A DNA stretch of 64,000 nt from an uncultured Christensenella sp. (GCA_910584295.1 CAJTYR010000003.1:94900-158899); one strand, 5' to 3'; positions 39,801 to 43,080 are shown, counted from the stretch's first letter. A program made the numbers and translations. Notes: generated by a model from the sequence alone, not told the origin.

Positions 39801-40527
39801 TAGCGAAGAGATCATCTTTGGTGATGGCACGACAACAGTCAGACTTTATTACCTTTTGAAACTTGTTGAATTCGAGATCTCAAGTGAAGAGGGTGTTAAG
39901 AATGTGACAGTTGAAGCTGGAAATCCAGAGACTCCACTTGAACTGATCAGTGTTAATCCAGAAACGGGAGCCAAGAAATATAGGACAAAGCACACCGGAA
40001 AGATCAGCCTTTCAGTTTCAGTTGAAAAAGGATTTGAATTCCAAGGCTGGAGAAAGAATGGTAGACTTGTTCAAGGTTCAAATGAAACGGTTGGCTTCTT
40101 GCTGGATATTGAACATGACACAAAGACAATTGTTGGAAGTGTTGCTCCAAAACAAATCATCATCATATACGAGCCAAACGATGGAACTGCTCAATCAAGA
40201 ACATTTATTGTCAACTATGGAGATCAAATCTCATTCATAAACAATCCATTCAAAGCCGGCAAGAAGACTTTCTTGGGTTGGTCTACAACCGCAGATGGTG
40301 ATGTTGTCTACTTTGCAGACGACATTGTGACTGTTGATGACTTCTTCTTGGAAGGCACAAATGGTTCAGCAATCACGCTCTATGCTGTGTGGAGAGAAAA
40401 GTCTTCAAGCAATTGGTGGATTTGGCTTATTGTTGCAATTCTCATCTTGTTGCTTCTCATACTTATTGTGGTTTGGATAATCCATAAGAGAAGAAGACGC
40501 AAAGCAAGAATGATGGCAAAACAATAA
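12829..40527 (+). CDS. Giant secreted repeat protein (9,232 aa), InlB/Listeria-Bacteroides-type repeats, C-terminal membrane anchor
   Basis: Probably a cell-surface adhesin or fibre. Order of parts: signal peptide (MDRLKNKFLLFLMMGLFML onward, to about residue 40); a region of about 60-200 rich in N/S/F with regular strands (TFTINSG-, NFYNCIF-like), perhaps a beta-helix; then repeats to about residue 9,190; a hydrophobic helix (WWIWLIVAILILLLLILIVV); and a basic tail with KRRRRK. No LPxTG sortase signal is present. I count about 55 type-A repeats (~70-80 aa) with cores like RTGYTFxGW ending LYAxW, the Listeria-Bacteroides/InlB B-repeat pattern; about 18 type-B modules starting like YTIEYYKQN and ending VYYxRN; and a dozen or more divergent InlB-like modules (GVxSIxASG...YGAxVTLxA...GYxFxxW). 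Type A dominates up to about 26,700; A, B and divergent modules alternate after that. The frame is open throughout. The start was chosen by AGAAGGAGA 8 nt upstream and the signal peptide. Confidence 0.9.
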   Translation: MDRLKNKFLLFLMMGLFMLTAGLGVSKFSVVSLTSTTAVEKIEEEGDESDNKISAQAVTSYTFDENSQSVSLPTSNISSNTNYTYKNIAFTSYNGGSKYLPAFTINSGLTVNMIFDGCYFIGVNSNSDYIISFENLVLNSGAKFNVTFQDCYFDTYDCGECRSFNLGKATQANFYNCIFVSTSSTATMGAVNLKDVLFYTTQNHQSLGTQTNYSGAVWENTYVMNLRDTSSEFYDVRTFTSSTKNKWSTNWDFDSKWIYYKSSRYTQAGGLVPITRAGAKHLGLSNKSINVAVYANYDEMTPGQPTTGEFARIWYPDPAGGYVTLSGSHFTRNGYTNKWAYSPDGVGANTLTFTKNGAAYAIWSPEDYLITYKLRDEDTNVSFGTSNVAAGNVVTTQEYNIEQKNVPLLSQSQLTRVGYTLSGWTADGSGNWGDGVYTQGQTFSGKWGNVTLLANWTPNIYTVTFDANRGNLYQPTDWPVTSPNPLVMYQKYGVGWFNDPTCEDDNDRVGVPTHAGYNFLKFTTVQGDGGIDITDNAGIFSSTTNIASDCTVYAHWEGKNINIALDPNGGTLGATASVVAKFDTDTLTPGSIAVPTKTGYSFVGWTITQDGTDVVINQTSDLVNCEGYVSEDKWRYVDDVTVYASWTINSYNLTIDGNGGYFDDDAAVTSKTATVAYQATYTLPAPTRVGYHLAGWIVTDGKDQGTTVSGGVVTMGYMDSTVEAVWEPDIYTITLDSAYYTDETTEVGEPSDDNGAVHTIYLKYDTSWHGLESGSDESIITAISTPEKRGFDFKGYFTRKTGGDKVVDADGTILDGMTTVFAGANGDTFTLYAHWERKTYSFTIEYTQCDSNVDAPKLFLNGSVGTEKLSDVELSVGENYVVNAVAFGSTISVTISLELKDGRRFVINEGALPSITNLSELKIEPEGGMRDSSLAYKVYVAEKFALNFDGNGAEEGVPEAMDFLYGQTVDLTGLSTPSRNYFNFAGWNSEIDGSGDDYMTTGENNIFSKNLNQTLYAQWEGVEYTITLDSSNGSNIVTSEIDKVILKYDDGFYRTSGGEKITGGLKPVSAGYVFGGYFVERDASGETSGEQVVDENGNLFNKFTYFTSDAVIYAKWSPAEYKVSFDTNGKGEFTLLGDGDTKTNKKLSTKFNAPISFNLYLDVTKVEGYDLLGWYTATEGGDKILNADGSSAGASQYVDADGNWIYVVGDGENLTFYAQWQIKTYEFEINYKGFGGNDATDLKITAVGGGTVADETISFDAGNGKTIVSATFSKTAEIDITIESVNGENYFVAGGEISGIGSLSNKLSIKWIPTASSSQDIYVLQRYNITYGLNGGEGTAPETTKKAHGISADITAVKPTRTGYAFVSWNTAEDGSGTEYDFDDVTKKTYVGNADLTLYAQWDANSYTVIYDANKPENASGEITGSTTSSTHRYGVLKELTANGFSLVGWTFVRWNTQADGKGTDYADGASVLNLTTARDGEVTLYAIWQANAYTITYNANKPENASQNIVGTMNNSMHVYDVEKNLSKNTYSLVGWAFAGWKDEAENSYSDEQAVKNLVSTENGNIVLFAQWTAEKVLVTFDANATGASVTPATKEYDFDEQYGTLPVPVRTGYIFDGWFRGSDANDTNKIEDVTKVVGTKNDTTGKYEVTIYAHWTAKVYTITFDSNNGSAVNSIYVKYDDFKLYSTYTNGQVSGNVSADSIMSEREGYDFDGWTETKNGADVVLTKEAVLRAGNNYVQNIDDVAVWKHDGDVTIYAKWIIHELSITANLHDGNGFAVDDTTNAGWTIQSSGSTATKKVNYGAAYGALPVAYRNGYKHIGWSKTAGSTIVDVEPTTIMGNSDQVIYPVWEVENFTVKYFDTDATTEILGLSPTTYQITTVTALPNTTKEGYIFQGWKPFVSSGAWSANTIYKTSDTFVGKYGSVSLCAQWAPEVYAVTLAHNGGSLNGTTENFSFYYKYQQSDLGYFTSADCATAFDAIGLKPTRVGYNFQGYYDGDLCFIDVDGNVTTDFYSFLNGKTVTAKWAPKTYLITLNENTGSVSDSTTKTVTATYDSNVLTPTTIVLPTKTGYTFSGWTKTLGGDDFVISSTGELTGMTDYVATVGGNVVWHNDGAVTLYAKWTATRTTILLDSNGATTAGTASVVATYDRADLSSEIRNPERTGYTFGGWTIQNGIDPIIGTNGKLIAGMTGYTSANGEWIFDNEAHNTNTVTFFAKWTANRYKISFMNGDQSVLTGSSETVYAQYDSNELFKNSTGEEKATPPKITVAGYTFGGWYTENQNFTNQIIDQNGILCTGTVTGYITNGLWKNDGEVTLYAKLDATIYTITYDANGGTWKTISGEAIATTQNYSIEETFNLYGYDQISREGYTLSWKVTAYSGDAHSTWVNATGTFAPNQQLGDGLYGNVTMQASWTAKSTAITLVLNNAGGDGQAANSHEATYGEVVSDITGDVSSRPAGVDTIAWKKGYTFQGYYTAETDGVRVFDATGKALASVDKYTNADKKWIYVANTEMSEEADVLNLYAQFTANVYSFNLAVGTGIDYVLISGACAEDGTALSSNYQVSVDSDIYARYGANITLQAYAKDGYSIKNFTMGLESATGAVGEIKQASGISFAEYTFVFQDGSSINVANNPATFLKANCDPTRVKYEIYYKLQNSSNGYANEMLVSGTFEGLSGSDISLETVKSNIPSNLILGYAYAGNDFTTTSKPVAGNGGERDNATKFTIQGDGSLKIYLYYDATPYQITYNTTGGTIGSGAKTQYFVYEQFTLPGLANTEGKITCTMEKAGFKFAGWKVAENVGNWNTSEIFNAENTSPSNKYGNVELIAQWKDNSYNMEFLEVYNDFDVKVLASDGSVKDTITISKTNNVLNNLKFTDIVLISSRALSMTVDGQAISPVACSTNPTRGGYLWGKNPSGDEVYEIFTMQTSYNNGWRFDGSRWFDGTGSSSTSSYAFSGLEATAGATARLTLLWRARQYTVTLDPNGEGASVTPEEVAVTFDEVYGALPVATRAGYTFDGWYKESACVNKIEETTKVSTPDDHTLFAKWKENQYTVLLNGNGGVVSEAGDFVNLTGQKGVDNTWRLSATYSKEGTFTATLNRTGYTFTGWTLADGSTTSGITAQGIISGNNGQFTVTGTKILNLTTEPNAEVYLYANWEADYVEITLNPNGGSVTPSLLFAKYGSKFSEVAESKDAAVGLGDIPNATRNGWTFAGWWTDLDAGSRITKDSEVSGTYDATTLKYKTTLYAHWTANKYKVTLDKQGGTSGLDAIWYYFDTEKYFSNEPATNQIADGIIQIPTRSGYTFGGYYTATSGAGVQYVDENGQIVNNIFNRVYSDITLFAKWTAKTFMLNYEVNGGDEIVAVSKVYATDFTASELPTPTKRGFDFVGWFGDAEFTKSISTNTSFVIANVNFVDANTADTAAYIYAKWTPSPNTPYTVYYYQQNLGNFDTELSTANCTLVETVNGKGVTGTTVTPEVKSYTGFVSPEAISKEISSDGQMTIFYFYARVTRTLTLVKGTGISEISASGTGVNVDKVQYGATVTLSATASAGYSFSGWKVTNNVVTISNNSYLHDVLVDVEITANATAGYADYVIEIYQMNLSGSYDATATKTVKGAATTDTTVSVDAATYRDTGFTFDDTNTNNVLQNKIAGNGTSVFKIYYTRNQYKLDLDGMFGTVLSGDINPNKVDLTANGAANSSISDFSGNVYFGATVTVSNLVLHEAFKYAGFVITDGEETFAEMFSDITFVMAAKNMTLRLYFAGKSYQISYDVANGTNPTANPTSYIADPNAQTFVIADPTRDGYNFVKWTASWADTTNSGTEPEVVGTALQLAENTFGNIKLTAVWDPISYTISYVLDGGTLPSGAVKTYTIESTDTLPEVTKTGYSFKTWKVSTASGNWLANSVADAGSSLLGKFGDVTLTATWQTDAVEVTLNGNVTDTNTASPNVVITPSNGKAYIAYMDTNFYTGWSGQPPLNHTTGEVVKPVAKRNGYVFTGWWTKSVGGEQVLTESGVLNSGVAGLTDENGNWISTANVEIYAQWTKLTNIEVTFDLNIADMTDEEASVTPATKTVVFDEAYGELAVATRKGYSFGGWFKDKALSNEIKGTSMVSDYENHNLYAKWTINQYTLTINPNGGVYNESQEITTVKQDYKTTVTLTPPTRVGYGFDGWTLTGEGSENDGVFTFGAGDATLTAKWTSQTFSVTLNQDDENVTAGTRRVSVVFNSNLITPEIINPTRIGYVFEGWTKTKGGDDFVITASGRFVENVTIEGFISNGKWIGAADQTVYAKWTANNYTISYVAGDEELYGSATGEVVSTDAVYDQNVTLASNAFVLRGYNFSGWQDAEGNVYEDGETLTKPNFSSAVNGTYTLTATWTANKYQISVTGDTEATDAIEVVYGKAYVGDEKKFVADANAYNKIGYNLTGFADANKLFVIDKDGLLIEGVSMANGTLITDANIWAYAGNIVLEAQYSAKEYTLNFNVVSTTPPETTPTVEFESKKIYYDQTFGQDGKWQSAYGPGYYFDGWTLQNNVRPVNFEVFKANGGDVAFVEANKDEYLFARGQGEKALTYLYVETTFADGVANPDFTKPVKFADVQKIEIGTMLNDKQGFFENLDKTGEITIYATWIGRVDIEHTIYFLQEEIVASDTAPDFNDLDKDKYNQPNVTEGQIINYKGKTYKVVKSLTKDDALIADKVENYIKDKYGFEGFSFSGYEFMDSFIQPDTDDSMTKIYGFYDRQEFTLNISMGKGVTSISASGNGVMAVAGQTNVYSVAYGADVLLTANIKVGYTFAAWENVAGFTSVTTTLVSQDPSTRVESFKMPATTLGVSLKATATAKTTTKYTIEYYKQNIADDGFTKFGDAVEKTGETDTEVDLQDIKADFEGFTYKTYYVKSSQITDETEWGSLNIEGDESLVIKVYYKRNSYTLTINYFYKGTTTPIREAVVETLKFEETYSHTSESVTGFTIDDKDVTISGSMPANDLTINVFYTPIVYTITYETDGGTISGVADTDYTQTFTIESQIKFAVVAKTGWAFDGWKVTSDHTDATLGNFVTGTIYKEKTQDAGMWGNVTLTAQWKANTDTAYKFNIYLMNVNGNYTDVDPIVVERNDGTTAEKLLMSHTETTLSVNGTDYAYTGFAIDEANSTLENVTVSADGSTEFDVRFMRNQYTFEIEKQEGVSSVKVGINGGVETEYSSSLQVYYQSQIKLVVSIAEGSSWEGYEVVGTTPTGLVLSNSPEAMNQEVSMGLGNTKLVAKASTNTYSLTIKANGGLYQGESELVVNRVYKTTYTFDTPIRTGYTFTGWTLGDGAKGTIEESIDKNGQTIYTYTFGAGDDIVTANWSVNRYELLLNFNDVNFSNGTTEAKIEKIKTDKNANLEIANGKLSLYIEYASDFSKLYTSVNGDDFVSFAAFDSTNVQRDGYLLTGWATALAGGENVAVDDVCDFVVTKEIFAHWQAQTYTLTISKPLDKLDVAVQNATKLEENKYEVVFDQTITLSASMSEGYHFVSYKIEENVLSDKSQYDYAYTIAGDVTIAANAGANSYTISYDANTGAGAVEDTEATFDADTTLSDGNGFKKTGYTLVGWLFEETNKEYKPSQTISDNLTSTNGGKVVLKAIWQANGYSIKFDTNGGSEVLSISATYDEAKLLDGTTTKKGWDFVGWSTKNGQSLDDVTQITEEGITDVTKYLLDNNKPAGLYVYADAIYAFNLRSENADEITLYAVWTEGAADFERRYYIENFDGTYILDTSVTEFGSDFVSHSETVKSTTNAKATIDTDVTYVGFTLDLSVEGTKTEGIVLADGSLVLAVYYRRNVYAVTFSLPDLGVASATATTDTVGGAGENPNTFKYNANVTINVIPAKGYRFDEIVFGDEHITTTSYSFSIEEDSNFVVNVTALEFDYFVRFEFETLDGTDFTQREIADVKLTATVDTLITYEMIAEVIADAETKIVGFTYKEFDMTKTVLPVVEETDEAQIVVVRYSRNSYDLTLKLVTGVESFTATADGFLVKEKTDEAIEGQTTYAVRYEAEVNLSITIEEGYAFGSWSDEIVVGEKNNSGNTHTGFKIEKMPAENKLITAIVTTLEVDFTVIFNVQNMAGDGFIEHSRETRKGFTRTEIQSVDGLNLKEIEGFSYSTFETGVIIAGDGSSELNVYYIRNSVNVKVGLSEGVASVSVTVSETGYEFTQTFTEAGEFSLKYGATATLSAERTNEGYTLTGFTGGVSQDETDKHYYIVAGTNNFDITATAENNKYTITFNANGGKLDGSADLTYVQENVVYNRSVTLDTNRFVRMGYRFDSWNTLADGTGISYAEISSFNYEVMGDLTLYAIWTAIKYNVEYSPNGGVGKMEGHTDVVFDQEFTLRENAFTKTGFTFDGWFYTDDEGNKVDIDKSTTAVKNLTAKPSTTVILNANWSENSYKVVYNSNYSSIDGDFEDVSSSEETFLYTQEFALKNAIEFGFTLPGYTFVGWTSDKANQTNVLAAGTTVSMLATGETDNDKAVLYAVWEPVHYFIAFDKNTGSGDMTQIDAIYGEDVTLPENTFEKTGYTFAGWALSATGDVVYADKAVVRNLANTTDAVATLYAKWDAIVYTITVDANKGTFKDLDLTAGKYVYTYTIADEISLVREENLARRGFTLLGYTIKSNANGNWSERFVGSIVFEDLQEGSLVSGLYGDVELVAAWSVNRYLLTINYEYLDGSEALPTYTAFVDFEGDFEVTSQEIAGYTPDKAVVSGTMDAEPQTFTVVYSPNKYTIVFDLNDDLGTSRAELKYNENNVTSVEVVYKDKYANAKLAGVENPVGLIAPTRAGYRFAGWWTSTAFDTQITNDSIVEILQTTTLYAKWEAVETTYFIDFKFETLDGSEFVLDEELKESLTGTGISDTMVTEDMVKAVCGGDYPIFDAYNFKNVELVNIDANGTARVALNYERKYFNLTISKSIGIDEVVVTTEEVLLEGQDDDFYIAKLEDNLYSVRFGATIKVEIVIGNNGYAFDRYNATGAVITTSGNVANFDVEESNISIEAVAYAKHYTITYHGNKGQTSAGDESYVQQDGEGQNDVVYMKEVVLVANRFARTGYIFKGWATSEANAEAKIVDYPKEAVYKMTEYVSNVDLYAVWEPIPYRVILEASAGIDLSKATIVVGDEARPYEEGMLIDFDSVVKVYYKYPTEGGEELSALAGGYDFANFTVGENIVESEEVFYEFTLKGETIVKLNASPRTDTKFEVRYSLKKLDEDSYVEVEADRFVAEGETDRIVDFDYLNSLKIVKEYEGFAYSAITDGENLGSVVIRYHNDDKNYTVVEIRYVRLAYNLTLSTSIGVQDFYPEVSISGNMTETEGIYKIVYGTPTNLVLNMLAGYSFDDFEVSVSMMKGSVPLTDDGKTSWILTKGENGFYFEGKLVLEIVKEDGVYKIASMPAYAVSINTISHANNYSITYNRNLNDEDSEIDEVNVTFNTAYNIKNIKTLGWSKPGYDFVGWATSKANASATNPVVQYTFEDDNDLSFASYDTIGDIELWAVWTPADVVYKIEYYFENVDGSYSINNAFTKNLEGKTDSTASYVLLAEGDVAGFEFDETHKLGVLSGKIEADGSLVLKVYYSRLWFAFRLSYDVGFDEISVSSSNNNIKDLVVDEENKLITANVKYGANVTITKQIHEGYEFTGYNVTPTNLIVTDDSFVMPVANVSIVAETDPIEYTLTFKTEFGGFVGTGGEVVTSHEQKFVYLTKNNLWTNRFERNGYTFLGWSLTKEGEVEYTDGQMFEYNFARDLEFVAVWEKNRDTNFTVNFYLQNIDGSRTLKSITLKGATDEVITKKLVEEAFELIDVNHDGYYFVKIRESSPIIVGDGTGLASAEYDLVGFNVDFDFEDERGEVVGISKVSATYQTITGDETKTIVSGDKESVLYTAKLTLKIDFVAGYKLKQVQVTGATYSNIITTLNADGSVSFIMPSEAIEVKVVVQTETYAIKFFKNFKLDVTYTTQEVRYLQENVSLVGNYVETGYTLLGWATSSSGIVEYELGETIPKYTMTEGLELYAVWEKNEYVVSFSNNGGNGNILDINVKYDEITDLPDANGFTKVGYQFVGWSRNSDEAQFTTVNNQSEISASGIYFNRATGRFVVYNLATGNTDDNHVILYAIWTPIKYSVTLSYAETAEQEKPLGELAYDSDYTIQAFSSLGWRNQGYEFVGWYYYDDAGQRQEIDCDADTPCTIRNLTATNGKEVKVYVRWGLGDAEFTIRILLETLSGEYGAVVGHYKDITGNTIRTESVITSEYVYNQYLSKSEEGKVEGFEYLKSFQATETVLGNGSTIIVVRYSRRYFNLVVNLQNSVSKVVIATENNTHMIDNKNSSDTRIVWSVMFGDKVTLTVSESQGYKDPMIELVADESVEGVVVNGFSFYMKGTDGIKDLAGNITINALAVPRDDTTYNINIFKQSLNLDYADAPQTISGTGTTGALIDPEAVKLLVIGNSTLDFAGFTFGSVSLEDVAIKGDGTSVVNVYFTRNSYAVFAETENQKAIDFTFENAEYLFGQAALITFNLNKGYTLVEETDIKVLDADGNDLSDVTYKVVKAETPSGIIVYTINLTVPAQAVTIRLAPHKNTDTVWKISYLFESLNMDGTYEKLAGYPDIEKTGETEQALTINDLALDGIEIAGFALYRTTLEDAEHVLIKGDGSTVVTVYFNRLRKNVKVTFVDANKGYVDDSFTILVKNKTPEVVSTMVWSVGFGQTITTNLRIGEGFDFGGYMINGKLQTNNVTGTLMTYVVGSKDDVDDEEVEITITIIAKTNISYTLQYFVQSKNGGTSGYGDSVLKVVQTGTTNAYLSQEFIQKNFIEGLANLPGYREEDFKGVLFGYYTATMHGEPVDIANIYIAGDKSTTIKFYYALRLITVAINYDDEQIESVRGEGSYAFGAEVTISAKPKVGYRFVSWEIIKGGDEDNKLIVTTNEYTLIIDDDVDIRLNVESDVADTTFTVEFYFEVLGQLDFGQPQIVETKDGVTEAEININLLKREFDGYEFERYTCDNSEEIIFGDGTTTVRLYYLLKLVEFEISSEEGVKNVTVEAGNPETPLELISVNPETGAKKYRTKHTGKISLSVSVEKGFEFQGWRKNGRLVQGSNETVGFLLDIEHDTKTIVGSVAPKQIIIIYEPNDGTAQSRTFIVNYGDQISFINNPFKAGKKTFLGWSTTADGDVVYFADDIVTVDDFFLEGTNGSAITLYAVWREKSSSNWWIWLIVAILILLLLILIVVWIIHKRRRRKARMMAKQ

Positions 40528-40530
40528 AAG

Positions 40531-40560
40531 AAAAGGGTGAAGAAATTCACTCTTTTTCTT
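40531..40560 (+). terminator. Intrinsic terminator of the giant gene
   Basis: AAAAGGGTGAA-GAAA-TTCACTCTTTT, a GNRA-type tetraloop, followed by TCTTTTTG. Confidence 0.8.
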
Positions 40561-40628
40561 TTTGAATATCTTGTAAATTGCTTTGATTTTTGGACAAAAT
40601 ATTATAAACTATTTGCAGGAGGAATTTT

Positions 40629-41759
40629 ATGAAAAAAATTAATGTTGTACAATATGGATGTGGAAAAATGTCCAAATATACAATGCGCTATGTGTTTGAA
40701 AAAGGCGCAAAGGTTGTTGGGGCTTTTGACATAAATGAAAAACTGTTTGGTAAAGATATCGGAGAAATTATTGAGAACGGAAAAACTTACAAGGTGAAAG
40801 TTCAATCAGCAAATGACTTTGAAAAGTTTTTGATGTCACATGATGTTGATGTTGTTCTTGTGACAACAATGAGCCTTCTTTCAGATTGTGAAGATGCTCT
40901 TCTCACTTGCGCAAAATGCGGAGTGAATGCAATCACAACATGTGAAGAAGCTTTCTTTCCACAAAACAGCAATCCAAAGTTGTTTGCAAAAATAAACGAA
41001 TTGGCGATTGCAAATGAATGTACAATTTGTGGAAGTGGATATCAAGATGTTTTCTGGGGCAATCTTATCAGTGTGCTTGCCGGAGCAACTCATAAAATCA
41101 CAAAGATTAAAGGAAAAAGCAGTTATAATGTTGAGGACTATGGCATTGCACTTGCAAAGGCTCATGGGGCAGGGCTTTCAACAGATGCTTTTGAGAAAGA
41201 AATCGCTTCTGCTGACAACATCTCTGAAGCAGAGAGAAAGAAAATCATCAAGACTGGGAAATTTGCTCCAAGTTATATGTGGAATGTCAATGGTTGGCTT
41301 GCAAGCAAACTTGGCTTAACAGTGACTCATCAAACACAAAAATGTGTTCCACAAATTGCAAAGAAAGCCATCAAGAGTTCAACACTTGGTTTAACCATTC
41401 CAAAAGGTGCCTGCACAGGCATGAGCGCTGTGGTTACAACACAAACAAAAGAAGGTATTGTTATCGAATCTGAATGTATTGGAAAAGTTTATGACAGCAC
41501 TGAATTTGATTGTAATGATTGGACTGTTGAAGGTGAGCCAAATACGAGAGTTGTTATTGAAAGACCAGCAACCGTTGAACTCACTTGTGCAAGTGTTGTA
41601 AACAGAATCCCAGATGTTTTGATGGCACCTGCTGGATACTTCACAACTGAATATATGCCAGAGAATTTCTATAAAACAGAAAGCTTAGAAAAATATGTTC
41701 TTGAATGTGAAGATGATTGTTGCTGTGGCGACGATTGTGGTTGTCATCATCACGAATAA
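40629..41759 (+). CDS. DapB-like/2,4-diaminopentanoate-dehydrogenase-like oxidoreductase with Cys/His tail
   Basis: A 376-residue NAD(P)-dependent enzyme. The N-terminus KKINVVQYGCGKMSKYTMRY is a Rossmann nucleotide-binding fold, and the whole resembles the dihydrodipicolinate-reductase-like family that includes 2,4-diaminopentanoate dehydrogenase of amino-acid-fermenting clostridia. True DapB motifs (such as SHHRxKxDxPSGTA) are not seen, so lysine synthesis is not claimed; substrate unknown. The last 18 residues (ECEDDCCCGDDCGCHHHE) hold six Cys and three His and look like a metal-binding extension, unusual for the family. GCAGGAGGAA precedes the ATG. Monocistronic, between the giant gene and tmk. 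Confidence 0.75.
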   Translation: MKKINVVQYGCGKMSKYTMRYVFEKGAKVVGAFDINEKLFGKDIGEIIENGKTYKVKVQSANDFEKFLMSHDVDVVLVTTMSLLSDCEDALLTCAKCGVNAITTCEEAFFPQNSNPKLFAKINELAIANECTICGSGYQDVFWGNLISVLAGATHKITKIKGKSSYNVEDYGIALAKAHGAGLSTDAFEKEIASADNISEAERKKIIKTGKFAPSYMWNVNGWLASKLGLTVTHQTQKCVPQIAKKAIKSSTLGLTIPKGACTGMSAVVTTQTKEGIVIESECIGKVYDSTEFDCNDWTVEGEPNTRVVIERPATVELTCASVVNRIPDVLMAPAGYFTTEYMPENFYKTESLEKYVLECEDDCCCGDDCGCHHHE

Positions 41760-41765
41760 AGATTG

Positions 41766-41805
41766 AAAAAATGTTCGGCAAAGAAAATTCTTGACCGAAC
41801 ATTTT
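41766..41805 (+). terminator. Possible terminator hairpin before tmk
   Basis: AAAATGTTCGG pairs with CCGAACATTTT across a 14-16-nt loop. The T run after it is short, so termination may be partial. Confidence 0.4.
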
Positions 41806-41824
41806 GCTGAAAAGGAGAAAACTT

Positions 41825-42466
41825 ATGAAAAAAGGAATTTTGATATCGTTTGAAGGTGGTGAGGCTGGCGGAAAAACCACACAAATCAGAAGTTTATTGA
41901 CGCTTTTAAAAGAGAATGGTTTGGATGTTGTTGGAACAAAAGAACCAGGAGGAACTTATGTTGGAGAGGCGATAAGAAACATTTTGCTTCACACAGATTT
42001 CAACATCTCTGCAAGAGCAGAAGCTTTGCTTTTCAATGCAAGCCGTTGTCAACTTATTGCTGATGTCATCGAGCCATCTTTGAAAGACGGGAAAGTTGTT
42101 GTTATGGACAGATTTTTTGACTCGACTTATGCTTATCAAGGTGCTGCTGGCTTAATTAAAAAAGAAGACTTGAAAAAAATTATTGACTTTGCAATCGATG
42201 GTGTTGAACCAGATGTGACTTTCCTTTTGGATATTGGCTTTGATGAGTCAAGAGTTAGAAAAGCTGCGGATGAGAAATTGAAAAATCTTGACAGATTTGA
42301 AAACAAACAAAGAGAATATCACGAAAAAGTCAGACAAGGATTTTTGGAATTGGCAAAGAAAAATCCAAAAAGGTTTGTTGTCATTGATGCAAGTATGCCA
42401 GTTGATGAAGTTTCAGAAAAAATAAAAACGGAACTCAACAATAGATTTAACTTATGCTTAAAATAA
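41825..42466 (+). CDS. tmk: Thymidylate kinase
   Basis: Phosphorylates dTMP to dTDP, essential for dTTP supply. The 213-residue protein has a P-loop SFEGGEAGGKTTQ, the EPGGT motif that binds dTMP (KEPGGTYVGEAIR), the DR motif VVMDRFFDSTYAYQG and a late DRFE segment. It is slightly unusual in having EAGG where most have DGxG in the P-loop. Length is normal. The ATG at 41825 follows AAAAGGAGAAAA; an upstream in-frame TTG has no such site. It ends at a strong palindromic terminator shared with the convergent gene. Confidence 0.95.
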   Translation: MKKGILISFEGGEAGGKTTQIRSLLTLLKENGLDVVGTKEPGGTYVGEAIRNILLHTDFNISARAEALLFNASRCQLIADVIEPSLKDGKVVVMDRFFDSTYAYQGAAGLIKKEDLKKIIDFAIDGVEPDVTFLLDIGFDESRVRKAADEKLKNLDRFENKQREYHEKVRQGFLELAKKNPKRFVVIDASMPVDEVSEKIKTELNNRFNLCLK

Positions 42467-42470
42467 AAAA

Positions 42471-42497
42471 GACACGCAATATTGCGTGTCTTTTTTT
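42471..42497. terminator. Bidirectional intrinsic terminator
   Basis: Perfect 20-bp palindrome GACACGCAATATTGCGTGTC flanked by A6 on the left and T7 on the right. Confidence 0.9.
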
Positions 42498-42507
42498 ATA
42501 GATTTCC

Positions 42508-42960
42508 TTATTTCTTTTGGAATTTGCCATCTTTTTTATGAACAACGAAATTGAGATCTTGAGATTCTGAAAGTTCTTTCACGCGAGAAAGAGCTTCGTC
42601 TTTGGTTGCAAAACTTGCAATGTTTCTTTTTGCACCATCTTTTTTTATGACCCAAACCCTTGCTTCTTTGTCATAAACAACCCTATAAATTGACTTTTTT
42701 GCTGTTGCTGATTTTGTTTCAGTTTTTGTAGGCGATTTCTTGGTTGTTGCAGATTTTTTTGTTGCAGAAGGCGCTTTTGTATTTTTGCTTGCTTCTGCTT
42801 TTGCTGGAGCAACAGTCTTTTGAGCCACTGTCTTTGAAGTGGTTGCAGTCTTTGATTTTGTTTTTGTTGCTGACTTTTCTTCAACAGGCTTTGCAACAGG
42901 TTTCTCTGCGACTTTTGTTTGACTTTGTTTTTTCTCTTCTTTTTTCTTTTTAAACCACAT
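42508..42960 (-). CDS. Lys/Ala/Thr-rich protein with C-terminal DUF2188-like domain
   Basis: A 150-residue very basic protein. Residues about 1-90 are low complexity (K, A, T, S and P repeats such as KSATTKKSPTK), resembling histone H1-like tails. Residues about 92-150 (IYRVVYDKEARVWVIKKDGA, then FATKDEALSRVKEL and VVHKKDGKFQ) match the small DUF2188 beta-alpha domain, whose function is unknown. The tail could bind nucleic acid or tether the domain; this is inference. AGGAGAAACATT precedes the ATG. Cytoplasmic, no signal peptide. Confidence 0.75.
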   Translation of the reverse strand: MWFKKKKEEKKQSQTKVAEKPVAKPVEEKSATKTKSKTATTSKTVAQKTVAPAKAEASKNTKAPSATKKSATTKKSPTKTETKSATAKKSIYRVVYDKEARVWVIKKDGAKRNIASFATKDEALSRVKELSESQDLNFVVHKKDGKFQKK

Positions 42961-43080
42961 AATGTTTCTCCTATGTTTTTGTTATTATTATAATATACTT
43001 TTTTGAGAAATAAATCAAACAAAATTTTTGAAATATAAAAAGTCAATGCAAGCTTTTTCGACTAGAGGGGATAATTATAA

